DNA from: Amorphochlora amoebiformis | Lineage: Eukaryota > Cercozoa > Chlorarachniophyceae | Direction of reading: 5' to 3' | NCBI GenBank assembly: GCA_054601695.1 | Contig: BAAHQB010000235.1 | Location: 62,001-126,000, forward strand | Length of the DNA: 64,000 bases | Shown here: positions 51,260 to 64,000 of the stretch, one piece after another | Numbering within the stretch: position 1 is the first letter of the stretch | Layout: each line of letters opens with the position of its first letter | Made by a program: the position numbers and the translations under genes | The notes under the pieces: model-generated | Databases searched by the model: none | What the model was told of the DNA's origin: nothing | Seen by the model: only the letters and a program-made list of their open reading frames with translations

Positions 51260-51542
51260 GTAATAATATGTACATATATGTATATGCACATATAGAAAAA
51301 CACATGCCTGCTCATAAATATTTGGAGTATATCTACACCAATGTATACACAAATACATACATATACATAGGTGTATGTATATACTTTGAAAAGGCAAGGA
51401 AGGAGAAACGTTGAGAACATTCGCGCCTTTTCCAGGCTCGCCTCTCTTTTCTCATTTACCTATAAATGTTCATTAACGGTGCATACACAAACAAGAATAT
51501 GCACAATAGTGTGTGTAAGTATGTGCATATGTATGCGTATGG

Positions 51543-51584
<42 letters not shown>

Positions 51585-52050
51585 GTGTTTGTATCCATGT
51601 ATGGATTGTTACTTATAGTGTATTATATACATATGTGTATATGTATGGATATATTAACACACACACACAGATATATATATATATATATGTGTATGTTATG
51701 GTAAATAAATAAATATATATATACACATATATATATATATTATAATACACATACATATGTGCATATATATATGTATATATATATATATATATTTAGGTAC
51801 ATACATGTAATACTAAAACATATACACTCTTAAAATTTCTCATATATATATATATATATATGTATATCTATATATTTTTATATATTATATATATATATAT
51901 ATGTATAGAAATAAAATACACACATATACATATATACAACTATTTATATATATATATGTATATTATAAAGTATACTTAATATGTGTAGAAATCTATGCAT
52001 ATATACACATATATATATTACTTCATAAAAGCATACTTTATATCAATACT

Positions 52051-52086
<36 letters not shown>

Positions 52087-52172
52087 TACATACATATCAC
52101 ATCATACTATTATTGGAAATAAATGTGATAAAACGATAAATATACATCTATGTATTTAAATGTATGTGCATA

Positions 52173-52218
<46 letters not shown>

Positions 52219-52631
52219 AAATCAGTGTATATATATATATATTACACATATTCATATATATATATATATATATATGTATACATATGTACGTATATAATAT
52301 ATACATATATATATGTATGTAGATATATATGTATGTATGTATTCATATACATCTGTGTATACATGCGTATATATATTTAGATATATAGAATATATATAGA
52401 TATATCTCTGTATATATCTATATGGATATTACAATACCGCGGCAGCGATATAGGAGAGCGTGCGCAGTGAAAACTCGTCGATAGATTCAAGTATCTTTTT
52501 CCTATATATTCATAAACATACAAATTATAAATACACATATATATATATATATATATATATTTACACACACATATATACACATGTGTATATGTATTGTAGA
52601 TTTGTAGAAATAAGTATATATTAAAGATATG

Positions 52632-52673
<42 letters not shown>

Positions 52674-52810
52674 GTCTATATTGAATGTTAAGATATATAT
52701 AAAAATAGTATATTTAAAGGTGTATATATCTAATAAATGTATGCGTATATACCAAAATATGTTTACACATATATACGTTACCTATTATACAAACATTTAA
52801 ATGTTCATAC

Positions 52811-52867
<57 letters not shown>

Positions 52868-53341
52868 CATTATATATAGATAGATTTATTTATGTATATA
52901 TAAATTTATGTTTCCAGTTGTATCGTAATCATATATTATATACATATATATATACATGTATGTGTATAGACCTATATATAATCTATATATGTATTACATA
53001 AGTGTATATAAATATATGTATATATGTGTGTATGTGATATGTATGTACATTTGACTAGTAGCTGAAGGACTGTCTTGCAAATTCTCCTTCCCCTCTGAAA
53101 TGCCCATCATAGCCTGTTGATACATATGTAAGTATATATATATATGTATATATGTGTGTGTGTGCATATATATACAAAAAAAATAAATATATATAAATAT
53201 ACATATGAATAAATATAAATATGAATATAAAAATAAATACTTATATATATATATATATGCATATATATATATGTACATATAAACACACATATATATATAT
53301 GTATATATATATAAATGTATACATATGTGTATGTGTATATG

Positions 53342-53387
<46 letters not shown>

Positions 53388-53727
53388 ACATATACTTATG
53401 AATGTATCAGATTATATGTGTATGCATTCTCTAATAGCAATTAGAAGTATGCAATTCACATACAGATGTGCAAATGTATATATGTGTATATATGTATATA
53501 CATATATATGTGCATGTTGTGCATTCACATACAATAATATGCACGTTCATCATATGTAATACATATATACATATATGCATATATACACATATTAATTAAT
53601 ATTATATATATATATATGTATATACCTATATATATATATATGTATATACCTATATGTGTACATACCTACATATATATATGTATATATATAATATATATAC
53701 ATACATATATTTTATGTATACATTATA

Positions 53728-53770
<43 letters not shown>

Positions 53771-53800
53771 CATACATAATATATACACACATATACAAAT

Positions 53801-53839
<39 letters not shown>

Positions 53840-53989
53840 CCTATATGTGTATGTACACACGTGCATATATACATATGTTACAAATGTAAATATACACATA
53901 ATGCATATATATATATATATAATACATATATATATATATTTATATATATATATATGTGTGTGTATATTATATATATTATATACACACAC

Positions 53990-54021
<32 letters not shown>

Positions 54022-54067
54022 GTACATATATATGTGTGTTTATATTATATATATTATATACACACAC

Positions 54068-54101
<34 letters not shown>

Positions 54102-54311
54102 GTATATTATATATATAAATATATGTAGGATATGTTACAAATGTAAATATACACATAATGCATATATATATATATATATTATATATATATATATATATGT
54201 ATATATATTTTCATATATATATTTAGATTCTTCCTGTATATATGTATACACATATATACACACATATATATATCATGAAATGCAAATATATATATAGATA
54301 TACATACATAC

Positions 54312-54346
<35 letters not shown>

Positions 54347-54886
54347 TAGTGTATACCTAGAAAACTGTTCTCTATAAACCTCTTAATATTCTGGCTAGGT
54401 CGTATTGGTACATGGGTATGCCATGCTAAACAGTGAACATTATTCCACATGTATTAAATCTATCTGATGTGTAAAAGTTAAAATTCAATCGATCCGGACA
54501 GGAGATCCAAGCATAAGGGACCCCCAACGTATATATATAATATCGTTAGCGAAACGGTATTGTATTAGACCACTAGTAGTCCATGATTAGGTTGAGGTGA
54601 GTTATGCCAAGTGGTGATTAGTTTGAGTTGAAACAGTTGTATGCATCCGCAGGGTGTTCGCGGGTGAATCTTATGCGGGGTCATCTGATGTGCAAATTTT
54701 CTATTATGTTGACTATTCTCTATCTTCGCTGTCGGACTATCGGACTACCGTACACCTACCGAGGTACGTAGTTATAGCTTTCGTTGTAGTGATGACTATG
54801 CTATCTAGAGTTGTTACATTATGTTGCGTGACTGTATATAATGATTATGTATATATATATGTATTTACATATAATATATATATATA

Positions 54887-54923
<37 letters not shown>

Positions 54924-55140
54924 TAACCTGTTGCGCTGATGGAGGTACGAGAGGTGGTTGAAGGCCACAGAGGTATTTTGCAAGTAGACTAGTCTGAATA
55001 TATCAATATACTATATTAATTAATATATATATAACCATATATAAATGTATCTAATGCATATATATACACATATACACCAACACATATACATTTTATCCAT
55101 AATATGTATCATCATATACATGCATCTATATATAAATATA

Positions 55141-55179
<39 letters not shown>

Positions 55180-55355
55180 CTAATATTGTATAAATGTGTT
55201 TGTGTGTGATGCATGTTTACGTGGGAATATATGAATGTGTAAAATGATGTGATATGATTTGTACACACATGCACTTGTTGTGTAATAGTATTTATGCATA
55301 TATGAATGTGTGTACGTGATTTGTATTGTACGTATCCATGTATATGTACACATAC

Positions 55356-55391
<36 letters not shown>

Positions 55392-55750
55392 GTACAGCAT
55401 GTATTCTACCCTCTGTTTGGAATTAACTCCAGCCCATTGCTCCTATTCGTTAGTTAGGTTAGGGTTAGTTAAGCTTAGAGTTAGGGTAAGGGTAGGTTGG
55501 GTCAAGTTTAGGGTTAGGATTAGTGAATATATGTTAGATACATATATATGTATGATGTGCATATAATACAAAATATATAAATCTACACATGTACATTTCT
55601 GATAAATCCAAGAAAACAAAGTTTAACTTAACGTAACCTTGTCCCATACCCTCGCCCTAATCGCAACCCTAAATTCAGTCTCCCCATATGTGTGGGTATA
55701 TTTATACTACCTCTATTCTCTCGATTGTGTCGCCATCGCAGTGATTCTGC

Positions 55751-55789
<39 letters not shown>

Positions 55790-55797
55790 CAAATATG

Positions 55798-55854
<57 letters not shown>

Positions 55855-56083
55855 TATATATATATGTTTATATAATATATAAATATATGTGTATGTACAT
55901 TTTATATAAGTATATAGGTAATATATGCGAATATAAATGTATACATTGTACCTTCCCATATACTACATATATATATATATATATATGCATATATATATAT
56001 ATATATACGAATTTATACGCATGTACGTGTACATATATATATACATATGTATATACATATATATACATATATACATGTATACA

Positions 56084-56117
<34 letters not shown>

Positions 56118-56335
56118 ATTAAAACTCTCTCTATATATATATAATACCTCCTCTACACCCTTGGTGTCTGTCGAGTCTGCCCCAGCTGCCCCTAGAGACA
56201 CAAAAAACGATGAAACTCACACTTAGACGTCACCGTATGTTTGGTATATAAATATACACACATACTGAATTAGATATACATATGAACACAAACATATATA
56301 TATATATATATGTATATATATTATATATATATATA

Positions 56336-56380
<45 letters not shown>

Positions 56381-56824
56381 TATATCTATATATATATATA
56401 TATATATATATTAGATGTATATGCACGCATTCCTTTATATTTAATCGGTTTATGTACATTACAGATCTATATATTGAATATATGTATATATATATGTATT
56501 TATATGTACATCTTATATATATATATATATATATACAAAGTGTGAATAAATACACATATACATTAGGTATATACATATATTACTATATATATATATTGTT
56601 TACACATACATATCGACATGGATATATGTATGTGTATATATATGTATTCACCAGGAGCAAGCTTGGAGTGTAAGCGAACAAACACAAGTTGTTCTAATAG
56701 TGCCGTCGGTGAAACTATATGGGGTTAGAGTGGTTGATTGATTCTTAGGGGAACGAAAAATCGCCAAGGAAGATTCCGAGGATCGGAAATCAGGTAGGGA
56801 GAGAAAGGAGAGAGGGATATGTTA

Positions 56825-56857
<33 letters not shown>

Positions 56858-57424
56858 TATAAGTAGAAAATGGCAGAGAGGGAGGGAGAGCGAGAGGAGA
56901 GGGGGAACGGAGAGAGAGGGGAAACGGAGAGAGAGGGGAATGGTGAGTGTGTGGTGGAGGTAGCGAGAGAATAGATAGGGAGAGAGGAAGGAGAGAGACA
57001 CAGGTACAATTACATATATTTAGGAAGAGAGTGAGAGAAAATGGTCGAGAGGGAAAGGGGGTAAGAGGCAGAGCAGAGAGAGGAGAATGGGAACAGAGAG
57101 AGTGGTAGAGGTAGAGGTAGAGAGAACCTTCGCCTAGTTTTTCGTCGCATACGTCGATGTATGGGTTAGTGGTGCTAAGGTCACGGGGAAAATCGTATCT
57201 ATCATCCTGATATGTGTATGTTTGTTTACAAATTTGAATTTTATGCGAGTATAAACTTTATGTTTCTATTAGTTCATGTATGTGTATATATGTTGTTTGT
57301 TTAGTGGGAATATGCAACTTCACTTTCATATTTGCTCTATTTATGTTTGAATATAATGTAAATGGTCCATACATAAAATGTGTAACATCGATGTACACAA
57401 GTAATTATGTGTACATATGCATAC

Positions 57425-57460
<36 letters not shown>

Positions 57461-57554
57461 GTGCATCATTTGATGTTCAAGGGTGTTAATGTATTATAAT
57501 TAGTGTGTCTAATTTTATACATTATATACAGTGTATATAATACATATACATATG

Positions 57555-57594
<40 letters not shown>

Positions 57595-57678
57595 CATATA
57601 TATATGCATATATTATGTGATATGAGTACATAAAAATAATATTTACATTAACTTTCTCAGTATCTTAAAAAAAGGACA

Positions 57679-57731
<53 letters not shown>

Positions 57732-58058
57732 TGTGTATAGATAGCATACATACATTCCGAAACCTTCTTAATGTCCTCAAGAAGTATCTTCAGTGACACT
57801 GGCACCATGCTCTCACTGCTACCTAACCCTCTGGAAGGCAAGATTGAGATTAGGATTTGATAGGATTAGGGATGTAGGATTAGGATTAGGGTTATGGTTT
57901 GGTTAGGATTATGGCTAAAGTTGAGCTAGCTCCTTCTACGCTCTCTCCTTCCGTCTCCGTTTTTCTTCTCTTCCTCTCTCCCCTCATCTCATCGCTCACT
58001 CCCTTGTCATAAGAGTTATGCTTTTGGTTTCTCTTTCTTTCTTCTTTCTTGTATACAA

Positions 58059-58090
<32 letters not shown>

Positions 58091-60090
58091 TATATATATT
58101 ATATATATATATATATATTGTCTTAAATGTACATGTGTATGAAACATATTATGTATTGTCTCAATTGTATATGTATTGAAAATATTATATATATATATAT
58201 ATATACCATGTTATAGATTCATAAGATAAGTACTTACATCATACATAGACATACATTTATATTTATACACATATGAGATATACATACAATATACCGTTTG
58301 AAATATGTATATAGTACGTATGTATATACATATATCTACTCATTTATGTATGATTATATAATTAATACGTATGTATAGATATTTTTGTTTATATTTGTAA
58401 AAATACATTTGTACACACACACATATATATATATATACATATGTATATATACATTTGATATGCAATCTGATCCTTGAGCGACTTTTCGAAGACGGGGGTC
58501 CTTTGGGTTAGTGTATTATATTACGGTTAGTGTGTCGGCTGAAGGCTAGGGTTGAGATTAGGTTTAAGGTTTAGGCTTAAGATAGAACTGTGGTCAACCT
58601 TGGGTTAGGCTTATAACGACCAGCCCGAATGTCACTTAAAGTGACATCCGGCTGGTAGGTGTAGGGTTTGTTCCTGAGATATACATATATACATAATATA
58701 TCATATATATATATATATATATAATTATATATATATATAAACATATTATACATATATATGTATATAGATATATACATATATGTACAATGAATGAAAATGA
58801 GACAGAAACGGAATCGCCTCGTATTTAACTCGTACAGTCATACATAACGTATACATTGCGTAACTACATTAACATTTTATTACTTTAGCGGAATCGAATC
58901 CCAACTAGGATACCCCGGGTCAGATGCACTCTAAAATTTAGGTTAGTGTTAGGGTAAGGGTTAGGGCTAGGAGGTTTATGTAGGGTCAAGGTTAGGGTTA
59001 GCGTTACGGTTAGGATTAGGGTTAGAGCTAGGGTTGGCTTAGGATTATAATCGAGGCCGAATGAATCTTAGTTCAAACCTAAACTAATGGTACTCTGATC
59101 CAACGAACTGCCCAACCTAACCCTAGCCAACTATACATTTTAACTCCAACTCTAACCCTAGCCCCAACCCCAGCTGATTCCTAACCCTAACCCTAGCCCT
59201 AACCTGAACAACGTCGCGAAGTTGGATGCTAGAGGTTGGGTGTTAGGGTTAGTTTTACGATTAGGGTTAGATTAGGGTTATAATAATGTTACTGGTATAC
59301 CAAGGTGCTGAGGATGCTAGAGGTTGGGTGTTAGGGTTAGTTTTACGATTAGGGTTAGGTTAGGGTTATAATAGTGTTACTGGTATACCAAGGTGCTGAG
59401 GTTAGGGTTAGGATTGGGGCTTCATGATAGCTCGGCTCAAGGTTTAGGGTAAGGTTAGGGTCAGGGAAGGTTACCATTGCTCCTTCATGAGTGTTAGGGT
59501 GTCTTTTTGGACGAGCAGGAACACTGCGGTTCGGGTAAGATTTATGTAAGGGTTAGGGTTAGGGTTAGGACAGCGACAGGGTTAGCGTTAGCTGGAATGG
59601 TGTTTACTAGTCGTGCATGCGGAAAGGACACAAACGTGTCAAGTGCCAGGATTAGGCATAGGATAGGGTTAAAACTCTGGCTTTCCTGACTTTGGATAGT
59701 GGAAGTTAGCTTGGCGGCAGAACTCCTATATTGAGTGAGGTAGGGTTAGTATGAGGGTTAGGGTTAGTATGAGGGTTAGAAGGTGTGCGTGGGGTAAGGC
59801 TTGGGTCAGGGTAAGTGTTAGGATTAGCGTTAGAGACTAGGGCTAGGATTGGAGTTTTACCCCTCGAGTTTTTCAAACTGTTTGCAAATGGCACCGCGAC
59901 GTTTTGCAATCTCTGGGAGGATTCAAAATTTAGGCATATATATATATATATATATTTACATGTATATATATATATATATATATATGTAAACATATATATA
60001 TATATATATACACCATATATATATATATATATATATACACCTTGTCTTTTGTTATTGGCGTTCTCGATTAGTTTCATGTAGTGTTCCACC

Positions 60091-60154
<64 letters not shown>

Positions 60155-60230
60155 GTGCGTATTATTAGCGTTCTCGAATAGTTCCATGTAGTATTCGACC
60201 TACATATATGTACATATATATCTTATTTAC

Positions 60231-60270
<40 letters not shown>

Positions 60271-60339
60271 ATATATATATATATATTTATCCGTATGTAC
60301 ACACATGAAAATACATACATATAACACACGTATATATAT

Positions 60340-60383
<44 letters not shown>

Positions 60384-60650
60384 CATATTTATATATATAT
60401 ATATATACACATGTATATATATATATATAAATGTTGTATGTATTACAATAATATTATATATATAAATAAATATATATATATATATATATATTTACATTCA
60501 TGTATCTGTTGGATATCTCTTGTGGGCCTTGATTAAGTTATTGAGCAGATTGTGTCTTGTTGTTAAGAAAGGTATTCCAGTGTACCTTTTTTATTAAGTC
60601 TTCTCTCAGCTCCTTCTCGTCCTGTGCCGTCGTTGCTTTCGAGTACCACT

Positions 60651-60690
<40 letters not shown>

Positions 60691-60806
60691 CGTATTATAA
60701 ATACGAATACATAGATATGTGTGTATACATATATATATATATATTATATGTATATATCTATATATATATATATATATGTACATATATATATGTATATTGT
60801 ATATTG

Positions 60807-60841
<35 letters not shown>

Positions 60842-61544
60842 GCATAAATATATTACATTTCTATGTTTGCATGTATATCTTAAAATGTATATGTATCAAT
60901 ACATACACACATGTACACATGTATACATATATACATATATATATATATATACATATCTGACACATTTGTACATATATATATATCTATATACATGTAATAG
61001 GATATGTATAGAAATACATACTCTTATACTTGTACAGCATATATATATAATATATATATATATATACATATATATATGTGTATAAACATATGTGTATATG
61101 TGTACATATATGTATTTGTGTATATATAATATATGTGTATGTGTGTGTAAATATATTTATATTTAACTATATTTATTCCATACATACATATATATGAATA
61201 TATACATATATATGTATATATATATATATATGTATATATACATACATACATATATATATATAGATACATATATATACATATGTAAATATAACGTATGTGT
61301 ACACATGTGTACGTATGTATGTATGTGTGTTCCTACAAACATACATATGTATAGATATATGTATATTAAAAAACCTTATGAGAAGTCCCTGCTAAGCGCG
61401 CAGCGTGAGCCCTTTCACATATCTGCCTAGCCTTTTCTAACACAACCTGATATATACGTAAACGTAATCCGTATACACATACACACACATATATATATAT
61501 ATATATAAATATGTATATAAATGCATATATGTATATACATATAT

Positions 61545-61581
<37 letters not shown>

Positions 61582-61924
61582 TTGCATAACATATATATAC
61601 ACTTATGCGTGTATACGTGTAAAATATGTGTACGTATGCTCGCTCAATAGCTAGGGCTTCCGCTCGTTCCTCCGTATCAATTTCACGGACTGTTTTGTAT
61701 ATAACATATTATATATACATATATAGGTATTTGTATGCTCTTATAGATGTATCTAAACACATTTTGTTTCCATTAATATAGATATATATTTGTACATTTA
61801 GATTATATGTATAGATAATATGTGTACGCAATTGTATAAAAATATGTAACTTTGTACCACATCTATATCTACATTATACATACATATATATTTACATGTA
61901 TATATAATATATATATATATATGC

Positions 61925-61974
<50 letters not shown>

Positions 61975-61979
61975 GTGCA

Positions 61980-62013
<34 letters not shown>

Positions 62014-62740
62014 TTTATACGATACTTCCGTCAGACCTATAACTCTCTTCTTTGTCCTTTCTCTCTCTCTTCTCTAACTCACTGTCTCTCCTCTTCTCTC
62101 TCGAATTCCCTCATTATTTCTCTCTCCTTATCTGTCCCTCTATATCACCTTCAAGACTCGACCACACATCTCACTCCCTCCGTTGCCGTCTCTCTCTCTC
62201 TCTCTCTCCTCTCCTCTCCCAACCCTCTCATCCTCTGTTTCCCCCACTCCCCCGTTCTCTCTCTCACTCTCTATCTTTTCTCTCCTACTCTCTTCCTCTC
62301 TATCAAACTCTCTTTCTCGCTCTATCCCTCCTTACTCGTCTTCTTTATGGCCTTGCATTCTGCACTGCACTCGGCCACACAGTCTCTGAGAGGCCCTGCG
62401 ACCTGGGTTAGCGGTTGAGGTCAAAGGTTGGGTTTAAGGTTAGGGTAAGGGTTAGGGTTAGGGTTAGGGTTAGGGTTGGGTTTAAGAGGGTTAGGGTTAA
62501 GGTTAGGGTTAGTTTAGGGTTAAGAGTTAGAATGAGGGTTAGATAAAGTTAGGGTTAAGCTTCGTTACGGTTAAGTTTTAGGTTAGGATTCAGCTTGGGA
62601 TTAAGGTTAGAGTCAAGGTTAGGGTTAAGGTTAGGGTTAAGGTTCGAATCAACAGTATTAGGGTCTAGAGGCTGTCGGACAATACATACATATATATATA
62701 TATATATATATCCGTAAAAGTTATTGTGTATGCCTTATAT

Positions 62741-62775
<35 letters not shown>

Positions 62776-63147
62776 CATGTATGTATATAAACATATGTAA
62801 TGCGTAAAGATATTATTCTCACGATATATCTGCATGTATACCCGGTCTAGGAGGTCTCTTGCAAGCTCTGATTTATACGCGACGCTAGGTTATGGGTTGT
62901 GTTAGGGTTAAGATTTAGTGTGAGGTTAGGGTCAGGATTAGGGTTGGGTTAGGCTAGCGCAGGGTTGGGAGGTTGAATATGGTTGTATTAATATATTTAT
63001 ACTATATATATATATATACATATAAGTTTATATTTATATGTTTGGGTTAGTATACCATATATATAATATATTCTATAGTTTTATATATAATGATATATAC
63101 ATTGACATAATAATATATATCCACAAATATATATATATATATATTTG

Positions 63148-63202
<55 letters not shown>

Positions 63203-63810
63203 GGCTTAACCTGTTCGAGAGAATCTGCAGCGAGGCGTCCCATATAGTACCCATGGATGTGGCCTGATATCCCTCCACTGTGTACAATTGTATATATACA
63301 TTATATATATTTTATTCGTATATCTGTACATACTTATATGTATATATATATACATATATATTATATACATTCATTCTAATATGTGGATGTATATACGTAA
63401 ATGTTATTATATATGTTATCATATACATATTATATATATATATATATATTATATACATTATATATTTATATATATATTTGCAATTTATATATATATATAT
63501 ATATACATACACACACATATATATATATATATATAAATATAAATGTATATATATATATACCTATTTAATTTGCATTTATCTATGCACATCCCATATTTAC
63601 ATACATACAGGTCTATATATTATATATTTTTATGTAGAATATACATTGTATGTCTTCAAATATAGCAAATATATATATATATATATATGTGGGTATTTAT
63701 ATATATGTATATGTATATATATATGCATATAAAAAAATTACATATACATAGTAGTATGGCGAATATCAGAATGCCTGCGTAGGTAGATATATACATAGTT
63801 CCTTTGACAT
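48167..63810 (-). CDS. F-BAR-like / RhoGAP-like / SH3-like multidomain protein
   Basis: Twenty-three exons: 63810-63795 (ATG), 63277-63211, 62884-62842, 62402-62336, 61689-61634, 61446-61375, 60648-60586, 60089-60041, 59912-59861, 58500-58453, 57818-57764, 57206-57128, 56714-56652, 56191-56148, 55746-55711, 55442-55410, 54993-54928, 53113-53049, 52501-52438, 51459-51385, 49480-49424, 48735-48673 and 48262-48167 (TAG); about 440 residues in one frame. Residues 1-165 are charged helices typical of an F-BAR/BAR module ([34 protein letters not shown]). Residues 170-375 resemble a RhoGAP fold: [10 protein letters not shown]...[28 protein letters not shown], and [18 protein letters not shown] with FLLPCLF. 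No GxFR arginine finger is visible. Residues 378-425 look SH3-like ([20 protein letters not shown], then TWVRHAKGW). The combination is known from srGAP-type proteins. The RhoGAP call is moderate. Confidence 0.75.
49650..50100. repeat. Mixed-orientation telomere-like array
   Basis: Within the intron between exons 51459-51385 and 49480-49424, ccctaa units (49650-49705 and 50005-50085) flank a longer ttaggg-type block (49707-50000). This is the main place where orientation switches. Confidence 0.8.
53873..54170. repeat. Direct repeats about 255 bp apart
   Basis: The segment atgttacaaatgtaaatata, continuing cacataatgcatata, occurs at about 53875 and again at 54130. Between them, a TA/TG/CA block (ttatatatattatatacaca) is itself present twice, at about 53965 and 54045. 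This is a local duplication inside an intron. Confidence 0.75.
54389..54437 (+). pseudogene. Inverted remnant of exon 22 of the F-BAR/RhoGAP-like gene
   Basis: The plus strand carries ggtacatgggtatgccatg with flanking bases that match the minus-strand exon at 48735-48673 at about 20 of 24 positions. It reads GTWVCHAKQ then stop, where the exon reads GTWVRHAKG. It lies in the intron between exons 17 and 18 of the same gene but in the opposite orientation. Confidence 0.55.
56745..57125 (+). repeat. Polypurine (GA-rich) tract
   Basis: gagagaggg-type sequence, broken by a short TA run, lies between exons 57206-57128 and 56714-56652. On the sense strand it is pyrimidine-rich. Similar strand-biased tracts: CT-rich on plus at 50583-50748 and 62040-62340, GA-rich on plus at 50812-51045. 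Confidence 0.8.
58620..58656. other. Long palindrome (hairpin-forming)
   Basis: The sequence ccagcccgaatgtcactt followed by aaagtgacatccggctgg forms two arms of about 17 bases with one small mismatch region. The core tgtcacttaaagtgaca is nearly perfect. It lies in the intron after exon 59912-59861. It could be a mobile-element end, a hairpin or a protein site; the sequence alone does not tell. Confidence 0.75.
58938..59845 (+). repeat. TTAGGG array with an 88-bp tandem duplication
   Basis: The array fills most of the intron between exons 59912-59861 and 58500-58453. Two nearly identical 88-bp units lie at 59225-59312 and 59313-59400, each starting gatgctagaggttgggtg and ending caaggtgctgag. 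Confidence 0.9.
60152..60199 (-). pseudogene. Decayed tandem copy of exon 8 of the F-BAR/RhoGAP-like gene
   Basis: On the minus strand, tgtag|gtcgaatactacatgg at 60199 parallels the true exon at 60089-60041. About 33 of the first 39 bases match. The translations are [13 protein letters not shown] against [13 protein letters not shown]. The copy keeps its acceptor, but its 3' end runs into cacataata with no gt donor where the working exon has aag|gtgtat. Confidence 0.75.
62403..62660 (+). repeat. TTAGGG array in an intron of the F-BAR/RhoGAP-like gene
   Basis: Six clean ttaggg units (62442-62480) and many variants lie immediately upstream, in the sense direction, of the exon at 62402-62336. 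On the sense strand the array is CCCTAA and runs up to the acceptor cgctaacccag. Confidence 0.9.
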
Positions 63811-64000
63811 GAGTGGAATTTTTCATGTAATCTATATTCGAATGAATACATGGATTTCAAATATCGTATACCCCCAGACACAACTTTTCCTGTGGAATGA
63901 TAGGATGGAATTATTTATCCAAATAGATATATGTACATCAGAGCATACATATATGTATATATATATATGTATATATAATTATATAATATATATATATATA

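Noticed and set aside
58885-58936. tRNA-like segment on the minus strand (ttagagtgcatctgaccc with ggattcgattcc)
   Set aside because: It has a T-loop-like and a D-arm-like string, but no anticodon stem or full acceptor stem can be paired; at most a tRNA relic.
62052-62411. Plus-strand Ser/Leu-rich open frames
   Set aside because: They are translation of a CT-rich low-complexity tract inside an intron, open in several frames.

Overview
This is a nuclear window from a microbial eukaryote. The genes are cut into many small exons (16 to about 220 nt) by GT-AG introns, and most of the sequence is intron or spacer filled with (TA)n microsatellites and degenerate TTAGGG/CCCTAA arrays. No bacterial operon, rRNA, tRNA, CRISPR or complete mobile element is visible. 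Almost all long open frames rich in Tyr and Ile are translated TA repeats, not genes. Gene models here come from joining exons whose reading frames and splice phases agree; the species is not identified. A signal-peptide-like N-terminus followed by a basic stretch on the SET-domain protein is compatible with, but does not prove, an alga with a complex plastid.

Layout. 51-2898 (+): 3' part of an SH3-domain protein. 3529-17581 (-): TPR protein ending in an auxilin-type J domain, 24 exons. 18881-22162 (-): BAR-domain protein, 14 exons. 22381-34403 (+): SET-domain methyltransferase of the Rubisco-LSMT/SETD type, 23 exons, head to head with the BAR gene across 218 bp. 37058-38311 (+): a 43-residue orphan. 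38709-44094 (-): D-2-hydroxyacid dehydrogenase. 44518-45672 (+): an orphan frame with a basic region and a Cys-rich end. 48167-63810 (-): F-BAR-like, RhoGAP-like and SH3-like protein, 23 exons. Spacers carry repeats.

Four of the eight genes (SH3 protein, auxilin-like J protein, BAR protein, F-BAR/RhoGAP-like protein) belong to families that shape membranes or act in clathrin-mediated endocytosis. The SET methyltransferase and the dehydrogenase are metabolic or modifying enzymes with no evident link to them.

The most unusual features are in the repeats. Telomere-like arrays lie inside introns of several genes, nearly always with CCCTAA on the transcribed-sense strand, often near the 3' splice site, where CTAAC resembles a branch point. 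A conserved module of about 48 bp recurs within these arrays. Two decayed copies of exons of the F-BAR/RhoGAP-like gene remain inside its introns, one tandem and one inverted.
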